A stretch of DNA of 64,000 bases, from assembly GCF_000003815.2 (NCBI RefSeq), contig NC_049986.1:22254030-22318029 (forward strand), written 5' to 3'. Origin of the DNA: Branchiostoma floridae. Its lineage: Eukaryota; Chordata; Leptocardii; Amphioxiformes; Branchiostomatidae. Made by a program: the position numbers and the translations under genes. Below, one piece after another: positions 43,602-54,230 of the stretch. Each line of letters opens with the position of its first letter. Positions within the stretch are counted from its first letter, which is position 1. A model generated the notes under the pieces. The model worked only from the letters and a program-made list of their open reading frames with translations, was not told where the DNA came from and searched no databases.

Positions 43602-44090
43602 TACATCGGGTTTGGATCCAGGGCTTCTGTGTGCGCGGTATTATCACTTCTAATAAAAACTGAAGTATCAGAATCATTCTTGGATGTGCCACACCCTGCA
43701 AAGTTCATGTCGTCATTGTGGCTACTGTTGGACTGCTACTATTGTTGCTACTGTTTTCGTCTCTTCCAAACTCGTCTTCATGTAAATGCTATGATCCTTG
43801 CATATGTATGCAATAGCGTACGCGTCAAAATCACCAGGACTGGTATCGATGGCTTGTCTGTTCTCAGCTGCAGCATCGCTCTTGATAGACAGTTGCTCAT
43901 CAGGAATGTGGAGATCGATATCTTCGTTCTTGATAGACAGTTGCTCATCAGGGATGTGGAGATCAATATCTTCGTCAGCTTGCCTGGCGAGAGGTTGCAC
44001 AGCTTCTGTGCCTGGTTTTGTTGTACTGTCGCTTAAGAAGTCTTTTCTGACGACGTTTGGCGTTTTGTCGGAATGGCAGTCTTCGGTCAT
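43602..44090 (-). CDS. partial gene: acidic cytoplasmic-tail-like exons with NPMY motif
   Basis: Minus strand. Exon 1 from ATG 44090 encodes an acidic stretch with an exact internal repeat of about 17 residues (E-D-I-D-L-H-I-P-D-E-Q-L-S-I-K, twice), then D-A-Y-A-I-A-Y. The second piece, after an acceptor TTTGCAG at about 43693, reads D-T-S-V-F-I-R-S-D-N-T-A-H and ends A-L-D-P-N-P-M-Y at the gap. P/A-Y-A-x-A-Y and N-P-M-Y repeats are, as I recall, common in cytoplasmic tails of amphioxus-specific membrane receptors, suggesting the N-terminal tail of a type II membrane protein. The donor joining the two pieces is not certain (a phase-1 site CCTG|GTGATT is possible). The rest of the gene is missing in the gap. 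Confidence 0.5.
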
Positions 44091-46060
44091 GGCTCTGGGA
44101 CTTAAAGATAGTTACGTTTGTGATGTAAGGATGTGGTATCTGCCTGTAGATCAGACAGCCCCAGTTCTGTGGTCTTTTTCCTAAGTGTCAAACTTTCCCG
44201 TTTCTCGACGTCTCTTACTTTCACTTCATTGATTATCACGCGCGCCGTACACTTGAATCTTACAAGGCTTCAGTATGTATAGTATGAGTTTCACCGCCCA
44301 CTGAAAACAAAGCTCTATAACGTCAACGGGCAGACAAAAACAATTCATCTCTATGTAGATGAAGCATCCCACGAGTCATCTTCTGATACCAGACAATCTG
44401 TATCAGTTCTAAGATCTGAAGTACATTTTGTCCCGGCTGCGGGTTTGGCTAACATGTTGCTCTTACGTATAGTTGTTTTAACGACTCATTCCTTGCTGAT
44501 ATGCTGTACGTTTCTTGACTAACTTGAGGTTGTAAAATCAATAAGTTCCCATTCTTTTTCCTGGGAAAAGAGAGGTTTGTGGAACATTAAGCTAATGTAA
44601 TATTGCCTTATTGACCAAGATTATGATAACAGTCTTAATGAAACTGTACTATAGGTTTGTTCATTTATTTGTGGTCTTAAGCTTACATTCGATCAGATAC
44701 ATTAACTCAATGTAAGCATTTTGGGGAAACAATAAGTAAACTCCTTGGAAATAGTACATACGAATGTGTTTCTACCGCAGATAGGTAAGAAAATATATCC
44801 TATACATTGACATCCGATAAGCTGGCATAAAATTCGTAATTTAAAGTTGTCTTCTGCTCTAAGCTACCGATACGATCGAGAAGAACAGATAATGTGCTAT
44901 TTTGTACTTACGGTGAGGCTTCTCAAATCGGTTCGCCCTCAGCAGTACAACTGATCATGAGACTCACTCAGGGCCGAGACATGATATGTGTGGGCGTCCA
45001 AAAATGTTGAATAAACAAATTGGGCATTGAACACTGTGCTCTCAAAAGAGGGCACATTCTAATAGTCACATGACTCGACGATAACTTTGATTAATAGTAA
45101 TTGGATGAAACATTTACAAACTTAAAAAATGTGGAGACAAAATGTCTCCATTCATTGAGATGTCTCATGGCGTGGAGCTTCCCTCCCCTGGGAATGAGTA
45201 AAGTAGACCTGCCCAACTTCTTCGTCTGTAGACGTGAAAGGAGGTTTTGGAGTTGGTAGAATGAATAAATATTCATGTATGGTTCAACTTTATGTAGACA
45301 CTCACGTACTTTCCAACGACTACATGATGTAGAACTAAATTGCGTGGGTGGCCTGTTGCTACGGTAATTAAGGGCATACAGTTCTCTGAGTAGAGATTTA
45401 TATTTGATATGCTGTAGCATAAGAAAGCAGGAGAATTGTTGTTGTTGTTGTTGTGTCTTTAAAAAATTACAATTATAAGTAATGGGATTTATGTCATACC
45501 TGTGACGCGAAAACGTCTGATACGGGTGTTCCGGACCGTGTGATAACTTTCCGTATCACACGGGTGCTAAGTTTCTAAGTTGTATCACACAGGCTTCCGA
45601 GTAAATCGAACTATTTCGAACGGGCCGAATACGGCACGGTTGAAAATTCGAATACCGGATTCAGACGTTAGAATTGCTGTTGCTACAATGTTTTCTTCGA
45701 GGACACACCATTTGCTCAACTTCTGGTGCATTTCGCATCGAAATATGTGTTTTCTCTGGTGGGTATGACATTAATAAAATACAACGCGGTGTATTCCGTA
45801 TCACCCTCGGTCCCAGCCCTCCCGCGAGTTACATTACGAATACAATATATTTCATCATACTATGTATGGCTGAAATATAATAATGATAATAATGCTGATA
45901 GTAATAATAATGCTGATAATAATGATAATAATAATGATAGTAATAACGGGTGTATTTACAGCCAGTAAGTACCCAATGTGTTTAATGAGGCTGATTAACG
46001 TTTTCATCTAAAGTATTGGTGTAATCAACCTCCAATGTCCTGCCCTCTTTTATAAGAATG
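44091..46060. other. spacer of the inverted duplication, no firm gene
   Basis: A 109-residue minus-strand frame at 45091-45420 is unrecognised and may be a repeat remnant. Simple repeats: (GTT)n at about 45437-45455 and ATAATGATAATA-type repeats at about 45878-45950. Confidence 0.5.
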
Positions 46061-46230
46061 CATGTGCGGCGACAGGAATTCTACGTAGTATGTGTATGTC
46101 AAAGGTAAAGGCCCCGGAACGAAAACAGTCCTTGTCCTACCATCGTTTCGATTTGCATGACAGGTTTTGTTTTCTTTATCCTTTACCTTTGACATGTTAC
46201 CTAGAATTCATGTCGCCGCACATGCGTTCT
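46061..46230. repeat. inverted-repeat element (CATGTGCGGCGACA ends)
   Basis: GCATGTGCGGCGACAGGAAT and TGTCAAAGGTAAAGG are mirrored by CCTTTACCTTTGACATG and ATTCATGTCGCCGCACATGC; arms about 50 bp. A half copy (TTCACCTTTGACATACTAAC) lies at about 46508-46550. Confidence 0.75.
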
Positions 46231-46647
46231 GACTTTTCTGTGAAATGGCTTATTCCATGGCTATTCATTGAAAGGTCGGCATACCCCCAAAGTGTTTTGA
46301 CTAGCACTTAGCGGTTATTATCACTGATAATGTTATTATACCTTTTATTTATAGCTAGACAAAAATACGTTTCTAAGTGTGCAGCAAAATAAATTGTGGG
46401 TAATATGTCAAAGTTGAAAATTTCTGAGACATAAACAAATCACGTCTGGACATTGATATGCAAATCGAGATCAATGGTCGCTAAGAATACTGTTTACAAG
46501 TCAGGGGCCTTCACCTTTGACATACTAACCTGAGTTCCTGTCGCTGCACATAGCTACTCGGAATGGTGAACGAGCAAAACCGCAAACACACACATTCATT
46601 ATTCCGGCTTCTTTGAACCTACACATGGCATGAAGACTTCATGTTTT

Positions 46648-46795
46648 GATCATCGCGGCAGATCCTACGGTTCCATAAGATAGTATCAAGGATGGCAAAG
46701 GATTACAGCCGACCAAAGGGAGTCGGACTCCTAGGCCGACTTCACTACTTTGCAGGCTTTTGATATCATCCTATGCTACCGTAGGATCTGCTTGA
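46648..46795. repeat. foldback element, TATCAAAGCTGGCC family, copy 3
   Basis: Arms GCAGATCCTACGGT and ACCGTAGGATCTGC enclose a diverged core (GATAGTATCAAGGATGGCAA, CCAAAGGGAGTC) shared with copies at 4398 and 10478. Confidence 0.65.
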
Positions 46796-47433
46796 AAGAT
46801 TAATGTTATGATAACCTTTAATACCACGGCCAAGAAAGACAACTCGACGCAACAAGGGATGGTTGGAAAGGTTTCAAATTTACAACACAGCAAGAAGGAA
46901 CTATGATACAATTTTTTTATTGTCTCAGTTGTTACAGTACTGCGGAAATGTAATGGTGCCAGTAAAACCGTTCGTTATACGAATCTTATACAAACATGCA
47001 ATCTCAGCTTGCAATGGTAATCTACATTAATTGGTAGTAGGTATAGAGGAACTTGTCTTTGCTTCCGACGGACGTCTAAGGGTACGGTCAACTCAGTCGA
47101 TCATAACAATCTGCACAGCAAATTGAGATATTCCAGTCTCAAAAAATTAGATATTTTCATTAAATACATTTGTGCCAAGATTAAACTCATCTTCAACAAT
47201 CAAGAACCCACCATATATAATTAGCACCACGGTTTAACTCCAACCTGTATCGTTTGGTACATACAAAACAAGAAAGCTTCTGAAAAAAGCTGGCCGGTGC
47301 GTATTTTGGAAAAAGCCTGGATGTTAAACAAAATCACACGAAAAAAAGAGTTTTTAAACATCGAATTACTGAATTGGTCTTTCTTCTATTAAAAAAACAC
47401 TACATGAGATTTGTCTAACAAAGAAAAAAAATT
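46796..47433. other. non-coding, no gene seen
   Basis: AT-rich with no supported feature. Confidence 0.5.
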
Positions 47434-47505
47434 TAGCAAGTGGGGTTCGAACCTACGATCTACGGAAGATGGGTATCGTGCTGTAGACCGCTCGGCCATG
47501 CTGGC
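47434..47505 (-). tRNA. tRNA-like sequence (decayed tRNA or SINE head)
   Basis: On the minus strand GCCAGCATGGCCGAGCGGTC matches a type II (Leu/Ser-like) A box, and GGTTCGAACCC is a perfect B box about 45 nt later, followed by a T run (TTTTTTTT). The acceptor stem pairs only about 4 of 7, the T stem 4 of 5, and the anticodon and variable arms do not fold cleanly. I therefore call it tRNA-derived rather than a working tRNA. Confidence 0.4.
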
Positions 47506-47834
47506 TCGATTATGCAATAGCACGTATAGAAGGGCTATTTTGTTAAAGTGACCGATCCATGCATCCATCCATCCATGCATCCAAATACCCGCTTCTCCCG
47601 TCTCAAAGCGGGTGCTACGCACCGGCAAAAATACAAATCTAAAAAACTTAGGAACAAAATCCTCATCAATGTAGCGTGATTTTCTTTGTCGAAATCTTTT
47701 TTTTTTCAAGAGGAGTAATTTTATAGCACACCAATTATAGCACGGACGTTCATCTGTGTTGGTAAGCTACTTTATGCAGAGCTTAACTTTACCAAAGGCC
47801 ATGTTAACTTGATTATATGGATGACATCCTCTGG

Positions 47835-48101
47835 GAACCCCAAAACCGGTACTAGCGTGCGAATGATTTTTTTTTCAAACAAACGTTGCCATCATTATGA
47901 AGTCTAAGTGGTCAGGAAGGCTAAACTAATGACTGAACTCACAAAGCATGGTATAGTACGTTTTCATCATGGTTTAATTTTTGTCCTCACAGCTTCTACT
48001 TTGACCTTGGAATTTTATTACTACTATTCATTAGTACACATGTTTTCCGATATTAGTTTAATCTACCGACATATACTCCCCACACTGGCCACACATGGTG
48101 T
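47835..48101. repeat. 3' flank of ZNF copy B, duplicated at 54330-54780
   Basis: GTGGTCAGGAAGGCTAAACT and AATGACTGAACTCACAAAGC recur at about 54393-54440. These are paralogous 3' flanks of copies B and C on the same strand, showing that C and B duplicated with their downstream sequence. Confidence 0.75.
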
Positions 48102-51048
48102 CTAACTTGTGTGTTTCTTCTTGTGCAGTTTTAGACTGTTTGCATGTGCAGCTGAATAGTCACACATGTCACATTTGTAGGGTTTCTCGCCGGTATGTTT
48201 TCTTAGGTGTATGGTTAAGTGCGACTTGCTAACTGTCCCGTAACCACATTCCTCACACACGTAGGGACTCGTGCCAGTGTGCTTGGTCATGTGCTGATCT
48301 AAACGTCTTTTCACTGCAGCAGAATAGTCGCATAAGTCACATTTGTAGGGCTTCTCACCGGTATGTTTCCTTAGGTGTGCAGCTAAACTTAGTTTCCATG
48401 CAGCAGAATAGTTGCAAATGTCACATTTGTAGGGTTTCTCACCGGTGTGTTTTCTCACATGTTCTGTCAGCTTAGACTTGCCATCCGTCCTGAAATCACA
48501 CTCCTCACACTTATACTTGCGGTTTTTTTCACCTGTATGTGTTAAAATATGTCGGTTTAAAGCCTTTCTCAGTGCAGCAGAATAGTCGCACAAGTCACAT
48601 TTGTAGGGTTTCTCACCTGTGTGTTTCCTGACATGTGCTGACAGCTTGTACCTGCCATCCGTCCGATAGTCACACTCTTCACACTTGTAAATGTTGTTTT
48701 TTTCAACAGTGTGTGTTGACATGTGTCGGTTTAAGGTGTCTTTCTGGGCAGCAGAATAGTCGCACTGGTCGCATTTGTAGGGCCTTTCACCTGTATGTTT
48801 TCTCATGTGTCTCGATAAGTCAGACATCTTAGCAGCCATGTATCCGCATTTCTCACACATGAACCTGCACTCCCTGTACACGTAGGGTCTCTCACCGGTG
48901 TGTTTGGCCATGTGTTGGTTTAATAGGCCTTTCTGTGCAGCAGAATAGTCGCAATGCTCACATTTGTAGGGTTTCTCACCTGTATGCTGTCTCATATGCA
49001 CAGAAAGGTTGGATCTGGTGATCGTCCTGTACTCGCACTCCCCACACTTGTAGCGTTTCTCGCCAGTGTGTCTGAGCTTATGCCGCTGTAAAGTGGGTTT
49101 CTGTCCCGCAGCGAAATCGCACTGGTCACATTTGTAGGGTCTCTCACCGGTGTGTGTGGTCATGTGATTGGAGAGGCAGAAGCTGTTCGCCGTCCTAAAC
49201 CCGCACTTCTCACACAAGTAGGGTTTCTCACCGGTGTGTTTTGCCATATGCTGATCTAAGAGGCATTTTTGCAGGGCAGAATAGTCACACTGGTCACATT
49301 TATAGGGTTTCTCACCGGTGTGTTGCTTCATATGTTGGGATAGGCCAGACTTGTCAGCCGTCTTGTATTCGCACTTATTACACGTGTAAGGTCTCTCACC
49401 GGTATGCGTAGCCAAATGTCGGTCTAAGCTCTTTTTCTGCTTAAACGAAATATTACAGTGTCCACATTTGTAAGGTCTCTCACCCGTGTGATTTCTCATG
49501 TGTAGGGATAGGGCAGATCTGTAAGCGGTCCTGTACTCACACTCTCCACACATGTAGGGTTTGGTGTGTCTAGCCCTGTGTATGCTCAAATTTCTTCTAA
49601 AAGGCGAAGAAAAGTCGCACTCGTCACAATTGTATGACTTCTCTGTTGTCTTGTGTACAGAACCCGCATCTACAGGGAAGGCACCATTAACTGCCCGACT
49701 TCCAACTGTTACTGTATCCAGGCTAGCATCTGTCTCTGTACCCACTCTAGTGGTGGTGTGGTTTTCTCCCAAGACTGGCTGGAAACCATCTAGTTTATCA
49801 CCAGTATGTTTGAACATGTGTTTCCTTAGATCATCCTTCGACGCAGAGGCATAGTCGCACTTGTCACATTTGTGAGGTTTCTCACCGGTATGTTTTCTCA
49901 TATGTTTGGCTAGGTCAGACCTAGCAGCCGTCCGATACTTGCACTCTCCACACATGAAGGGCTTCTCACCAGTGTGTCGTGCCATGTGTAGGTCTAAACT
50001 CTTTTTCCACACAGAAGAAAATTCGCACTGGTCACATTTGTAGGGTTTCTCACCTGCATGTTTCTCAACTACATGTTTCCTTAGATGATTCTTCCGTGCA
50101 GAGGAATAGTCGCACTGCTCACACTTGTAGGGGTTCTCCCCCGTGTGTCCTCTCATATGTACGTAAGNNNNNNNNNNNNNNNNNNNNNNNNNNNNNNNNN
50201 NNNNNNNNNNNNNNNNNNNNNNNNNNNNNNNNNNNNNNNNNNNNNNNNNNNNNNNNNNNNNNNNNNNATGGTTCCAATAGGTGAAACCTGACTGCCGCCC
50301 TGTATCCACACTCTCCACACTTGTAGGCTTTCTCGCCTGTATGAGTTTTCAGGTGCATGCATAGGGAAGATTTATCAACTGTCCTGTACCCACACTTTCC
50401 ACACATGAAGGGTTTTGTGTGCTTAGCCTTGTGTTTCTTTACACTTGCTTTAGATGGTGAAGAAAAGTCACACTCGTCACAACTGTATGACTTCTCCGTC
50501 ATCTTTTGTAAAGAACCTTCATCTACAGTGGATGCACCAGCGGTATGTGCCACATCATGTCCATCCGTCTGAATAGCCTGGGCGCCTGCCTCCCTATTGT
50601 TACCCTGATCCCCAACGACTGCTCCAGTGCTGACTATTCCTACCGAGGCCGGTATCCAGGCTAACATCTGGCCTGTATGTGGCTGCACATGTGCTTGTGG
50701 TGTGGCGCCTCCCTCCTCAGACTGGTTGGAAGTCGTACTGTGCGTTTCCTCCCACAGAATTTCCTGTCCCTCGTCCTGCTGCCTTTCTGTGTCTACTTCC
50801 AGATCTTCCCCGGCATCGTTCCCAGGATGCCCTGCACCGCAGCTTGGTTCTTCCATTTCTTCCTCATTCCCAGGATGCCCTGCACCGCAGCTTGGTCCTT
50901 CCATTTCTTCCTCGTTCCCAGGATGCCCTGCACCGCGGCTTGGCTCTTCCATTTTTTCATTGTTCCCAGGATGCCTTGCACCACAGCTTGGTTCTCCCAT
51001 TTTTTCATCATTCCCAGGATGCCCTGCACCACAGCTTGGTTCTTCCAT
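48102..51048 (-). CDS. C2H2 zinc-finger protein, copy B, about 25 fingers (gap inside)
   Basis: Starts at ATG 51048 after the acceptor CTACTCAG|AA, the same context as copy A. The leader has five tandem 16-residue repeats ([13 protein letters not shown]), where copy A has one, then [16 protein letters not shown]. Finger 3 is cut by the 100-N gap at 50168-50267; the frame difference across it only reflects the arbitrary gap length. About seven fingers precede a spacer (F-Q-P-V-L-G-E-N-H) and 18 follow. The spacer lacks 25 residues present in copy A, an in-frame loss. One finger is a chimera (P-Y-V-Y-R-E-C-R-F joined to M-C-E-K-C-G-Y-M), shared with copy A. The protein ends K-K-K-H-T-S-stop, as does copy C. 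Predicted nuclear DNA-binding protein. Non-coding exon 1 and promoter are at 54022-54190, separated by a 3-kb minisatellite-rich intron. Confidence 0.9.
50168..50267. other. assembly gap (100 N) inside ZNF copy B
   Basis: Unsized gap within the finger region; at least the rest of one finger and probably more is missing, judging from copy A. Confidence 0.98.
50813..51048. repeat. 48-bp tandem repeat in the leader of ZNF copy B
   Basis: Five in-frame copies of TTCCCAGGATGCCCTGCACC plus CGCAGCTTGGTTCTTCCATTT (plus-strand view), each including an ATG codon, so every unit could also serve as a start site. Confidence 0.9.
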
Positions 51049-51884
51049 TTCTGAGTAGCAAAAATAGGAAGTAAAATAAGGCCCTTGTTGATTAACTATC
51101 ACAGAGTACAAAGAGACATCATGGTAATGGCTCATCAATGTTTTTGCTTTCCACAGTAACTGTACAGCTTAAACTAAAGGTACAACCAAGGCAAAACTTG
51201 GGCTACCATCATGTATGGCTTTAGGAAATAAGATAACAGTAAAAACAACATGTTGCGAACAATACACCTGTTTATTGTACATGTCAAAATCTAAATGATA
51301 TTGAATTCTATGACTTGTATTGTAACCAGACCCCAGAAAGAGTGGTGTGAGACACAAATAACAAGAAATCTTTTTAAAAAAGCTGTGCCTTGCCGCGTAT
51401 TTTATGTTATTTTGGTAAGTTAGACTAGATTCTACGCTTAAAAATTCTGAGTTCCACATGTCGCCCCCCTCCCCCCTCATTATCATAATTTATGTCAGAT
51501 GAATTATTGGCACATGAAACAGGTTTTGTAAAACTTTTTGACCCACAATGAATATGCATTATTTTTTATTACAAACTAAGTTCCTTCTGATGCAATTTGT
51601 GATATATATTTATATAAACATGGTGAGTTAAAGCGTAGATTTATTACGCTGGACCACATACAGTAACATGCGTCTAGAAGAGCGTTTTAATACTCGCCTG
51701 GAATGTACCATTGTCTAACTAAGCCATGAAACTCGGCAAGGAAAGAAGGGCCTTTGGAAGGGGCTTTGGAAGGGCTGGGTTAACAGGTCCGTCCATTGAT
51801 CCATGGATCCATGGAAGAAAGCTGGCGTAAAGCCTTGCCTGGCGGCAAGGCAAAAAAGAAGGCAATACCAGTCTGCTGCCCTCA

Positions 51885-52035
51885 TACATACACACACACA
51901 CACGTAGTATAGACACAGAGCTGCACATTAAGTACTGGTACGTACACATACACAGAGCTGCACATACACGCACACACATATAGACAAAGCTGCACATACA
52001 CGCACACACATATACACAGAGCTGCACATACATGC
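51885..52035. repeat. minisatellite block 1, intron of ZNF copy B
   Basis: CA-rich units (ACAGAGCTGCACATACACGC) in inverse orientation to the copy A array. Confidence 0.85.
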
Positions 52036-52269
52036 TGTGACGGAGTCACCTGAAAGGACTTGAAGCGACCCATAGATGTCTAAAAATAGAGAGGAAGTAG
52101 GTCGCGAGAGAGCCAGTCCTGACAGAGACACTAGGAGGGGAGGACGGGTCTTAGGTACCGTCGTAGCTCTACATACAGTTGTACTTAGCGTAGGAAGGAA
52201 ATTAAAAAAGGAGTTCTTCTCCAGTTGTGTGTTGGACTGACTCGGTTTCCTGACACATGCACACACATA

Positions 52270-52731
52270 TACAGTCAAACCTGTATTAGCGGCCACCTCT
52301 GCATAGCAGCCACCTGGCCATAGTGGCCACTTTTTGTCGGTCCCTTGGATTCGTAATGATTAAGAAATAGGCTTGGCGGCCACCTGTCCTGCGTGGCCAC
52401 GGCCACATGATTTCCGGTCCCGTCGATACAGATACACTGCCTATTGGGACCATACTGCAGCCTTATGTCACCCTGCACCGAGTTTGAAATTGTAATTTGA
52501 GAGGATTTTGAGTTCATGACAGGGTCATTTTGGCGATAGCATTAAACTGCAAGTCTTTGTCGGTGAATTTACCGATCGAGACAACTTGGTGAAAAAGATA
52601 AGTGGGATGTGAAATCATGTGTAGCTTGCTCATGGTCAATTGATCAACATTTTCTCTATAGTGGCCACCTGTCTACAGTGGCCATATTTCTCCAGTCCCT
52701 TGAGTGGCCGCTATAGACAGGTTTGACTGTA
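52270..52731. mobile_element. TACAGTCAAACCTGT element, copy 2, inserted in the copy B intron
   Basis: Starts TACAGTCAAACCTGTATTAG and ends ACAGGTTTGACTGTA. Inside are GGCCACCTCTGCATAGCAGC, TAGTGGCCACTTTTTGTCGG and an unrelated middle of about 250 bp absent from the copy at 5421-5602. It separates two minisatellite blocks, and no copy is present in the equivalent intron of copy A. Confidence 0.8.
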
Positions 52732-52739
52732 TTATATAT

Positions 52740-53850
52740 ACTAGTACAGAGCTGCACATACACACATACACGCACATACAGAGCTGCACATACCCACATA
52801 CACAAAGCTGCACATACCCACATACACAGAGCTGCACATACCCACATACACAGAGCTGCACATACCCACATACACAGAGCTGCACATACCCACATACACA
52901 GAGCTGCACATACCCACATACACAGAGCTGTGCATACACGGATACAGAGCTGCACATACACATATACACAACTGCACATACACGCACACACATATAAACA
53001 GCTGTACATACACACACACACATATACACAGCTGCACAATATGCACACATACACAGAGATGCACATACGTGCACACACATATACACTGTCACAGTTGCAC
53101 ATACACGCACACATATATACACAGCTGTACATACACGCACACGCATATACACAGCTGCAAATACACGCACACACATATACACTGTCACAGTTGCACATAC
53201 ACGCACACACATATACACAGCTGCAAATACACGCACACACATATACACTGTCACAGTTGCACATACACGCACACACATATACACAGCTGCAAATACACGC
53301 ACACATATATACACAGCTGCACATACACGCACACATATATACATAGCTGCAAATACACGCACACACATATACACAGCTGTACATACATGCACACACATAT
53401 ACACAGCTGCACATACATGCACACATATATACACAGCTGCACATACACGCACACATATATACACAGCTGCAAATACACGCACACACATATACACAGCTGT
53501 ACATACATGCACACACATATACACAGCTCAGCACATACAGGCACACACATATACACAGCTGCACATATATACACAGAGATGCACACACGCACACACATAT
53601 ACACTGTCACAGTTGCACATACACGCACACACATATACACAGCTGCACATACACGCACACACATATATACACAGCTGCAAATACACGCACACACATATAC
53701 ACAGCTGTACATACATGCACACACATACACACAGCTGCACATACACGCACACATATATACACAGCTGCAAATACACGCACACACATATACACAGCTGTAC
53801 ATACATGCACACACATATACACAGAGCTGCACATACACGCAGCTTGAAAT
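52740..53850. repeat. minisatellite block 2: 24-bp and 30-bp units
   Basis: About eight 24-bp units (CAGAGCTGCACATACCCACA plus TACA) at 52780-52940. Then about 30 units of roughly 30 bp (CACATACACGCACACACATA plus TACACAGCTG) to 53850, with higher-order blocks marked by CACTGTCACAGTTG. Unit lengths divisible by 3 yield long false open frames on both strands. Confidence 0.95.
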
Positions 53851-54021
53851 AGCCAGAAGTGCCCAATGCTTGGATAAATTTTGTCGAATCGGCCCCCCTC
53901 CCCCTTACAAAAAATTACAAACTGAACATTGAACACTAACTTTTCAGTAAACAGACCTCTGCTTCTAGACTAGAGAAATAAGCAAACCTAGAGGAAGAAG
54001 AAAGGTTAGCAGATGCCTCAC

Positions 54022-54230
54022 CTGCCGGTTTATGGCCCTGTCAGTTTGTGGCCCTGCTAACTTGCAGTGATGCTGTCTTGTCGAAAAAGTTGCGATGTAC
54101 TGCAAAGAAATGATGTTCCACAAGGTAAATCAAAATGGCGGAGGGGAAACTGACCCCTCTTGACTACTGAGGTCGAAGGTCAAAGTTCATATTGTATACC
54201 TGATTACCGGTATTATTTAAACTGCACTGT
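54022..54230 (-). promoter_or_regulatory. promoter cassette and non-coding exon 1 of ZNF copy B
   Basis: Inverse copy of 39930-40090. Plus-strand AGGTCG-A-AGGTCA at 54170-54182 (DR1-type), AAAATGGCGG at 54132-54141 (YY1-type), exon end AACCGGCAG|GTGAGGC at 54022. The homology continues to about 54310. Confidence 0.7.

Noticed and set aside
43602-44036. Continuation of the copy A ZNF frame past the gap
   Set aside because: The translated sequence has no finger pattern, and the opposite strand has a better coding case (acidic repeat, NPMY).
48102-50318. Apparent frame change in ZNF copy B at the gap
   Set aside because: The 100-N gap has arbitrary length (not a multiple of 3), so the frame difference is not evidence of a mutation.
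52656-53936. Open frames of up to 312 residues with periodic Cys
   Set aside because: Same cause as above: 24- and 30-bp minisatellite units in the first intron of ZNF copy B.
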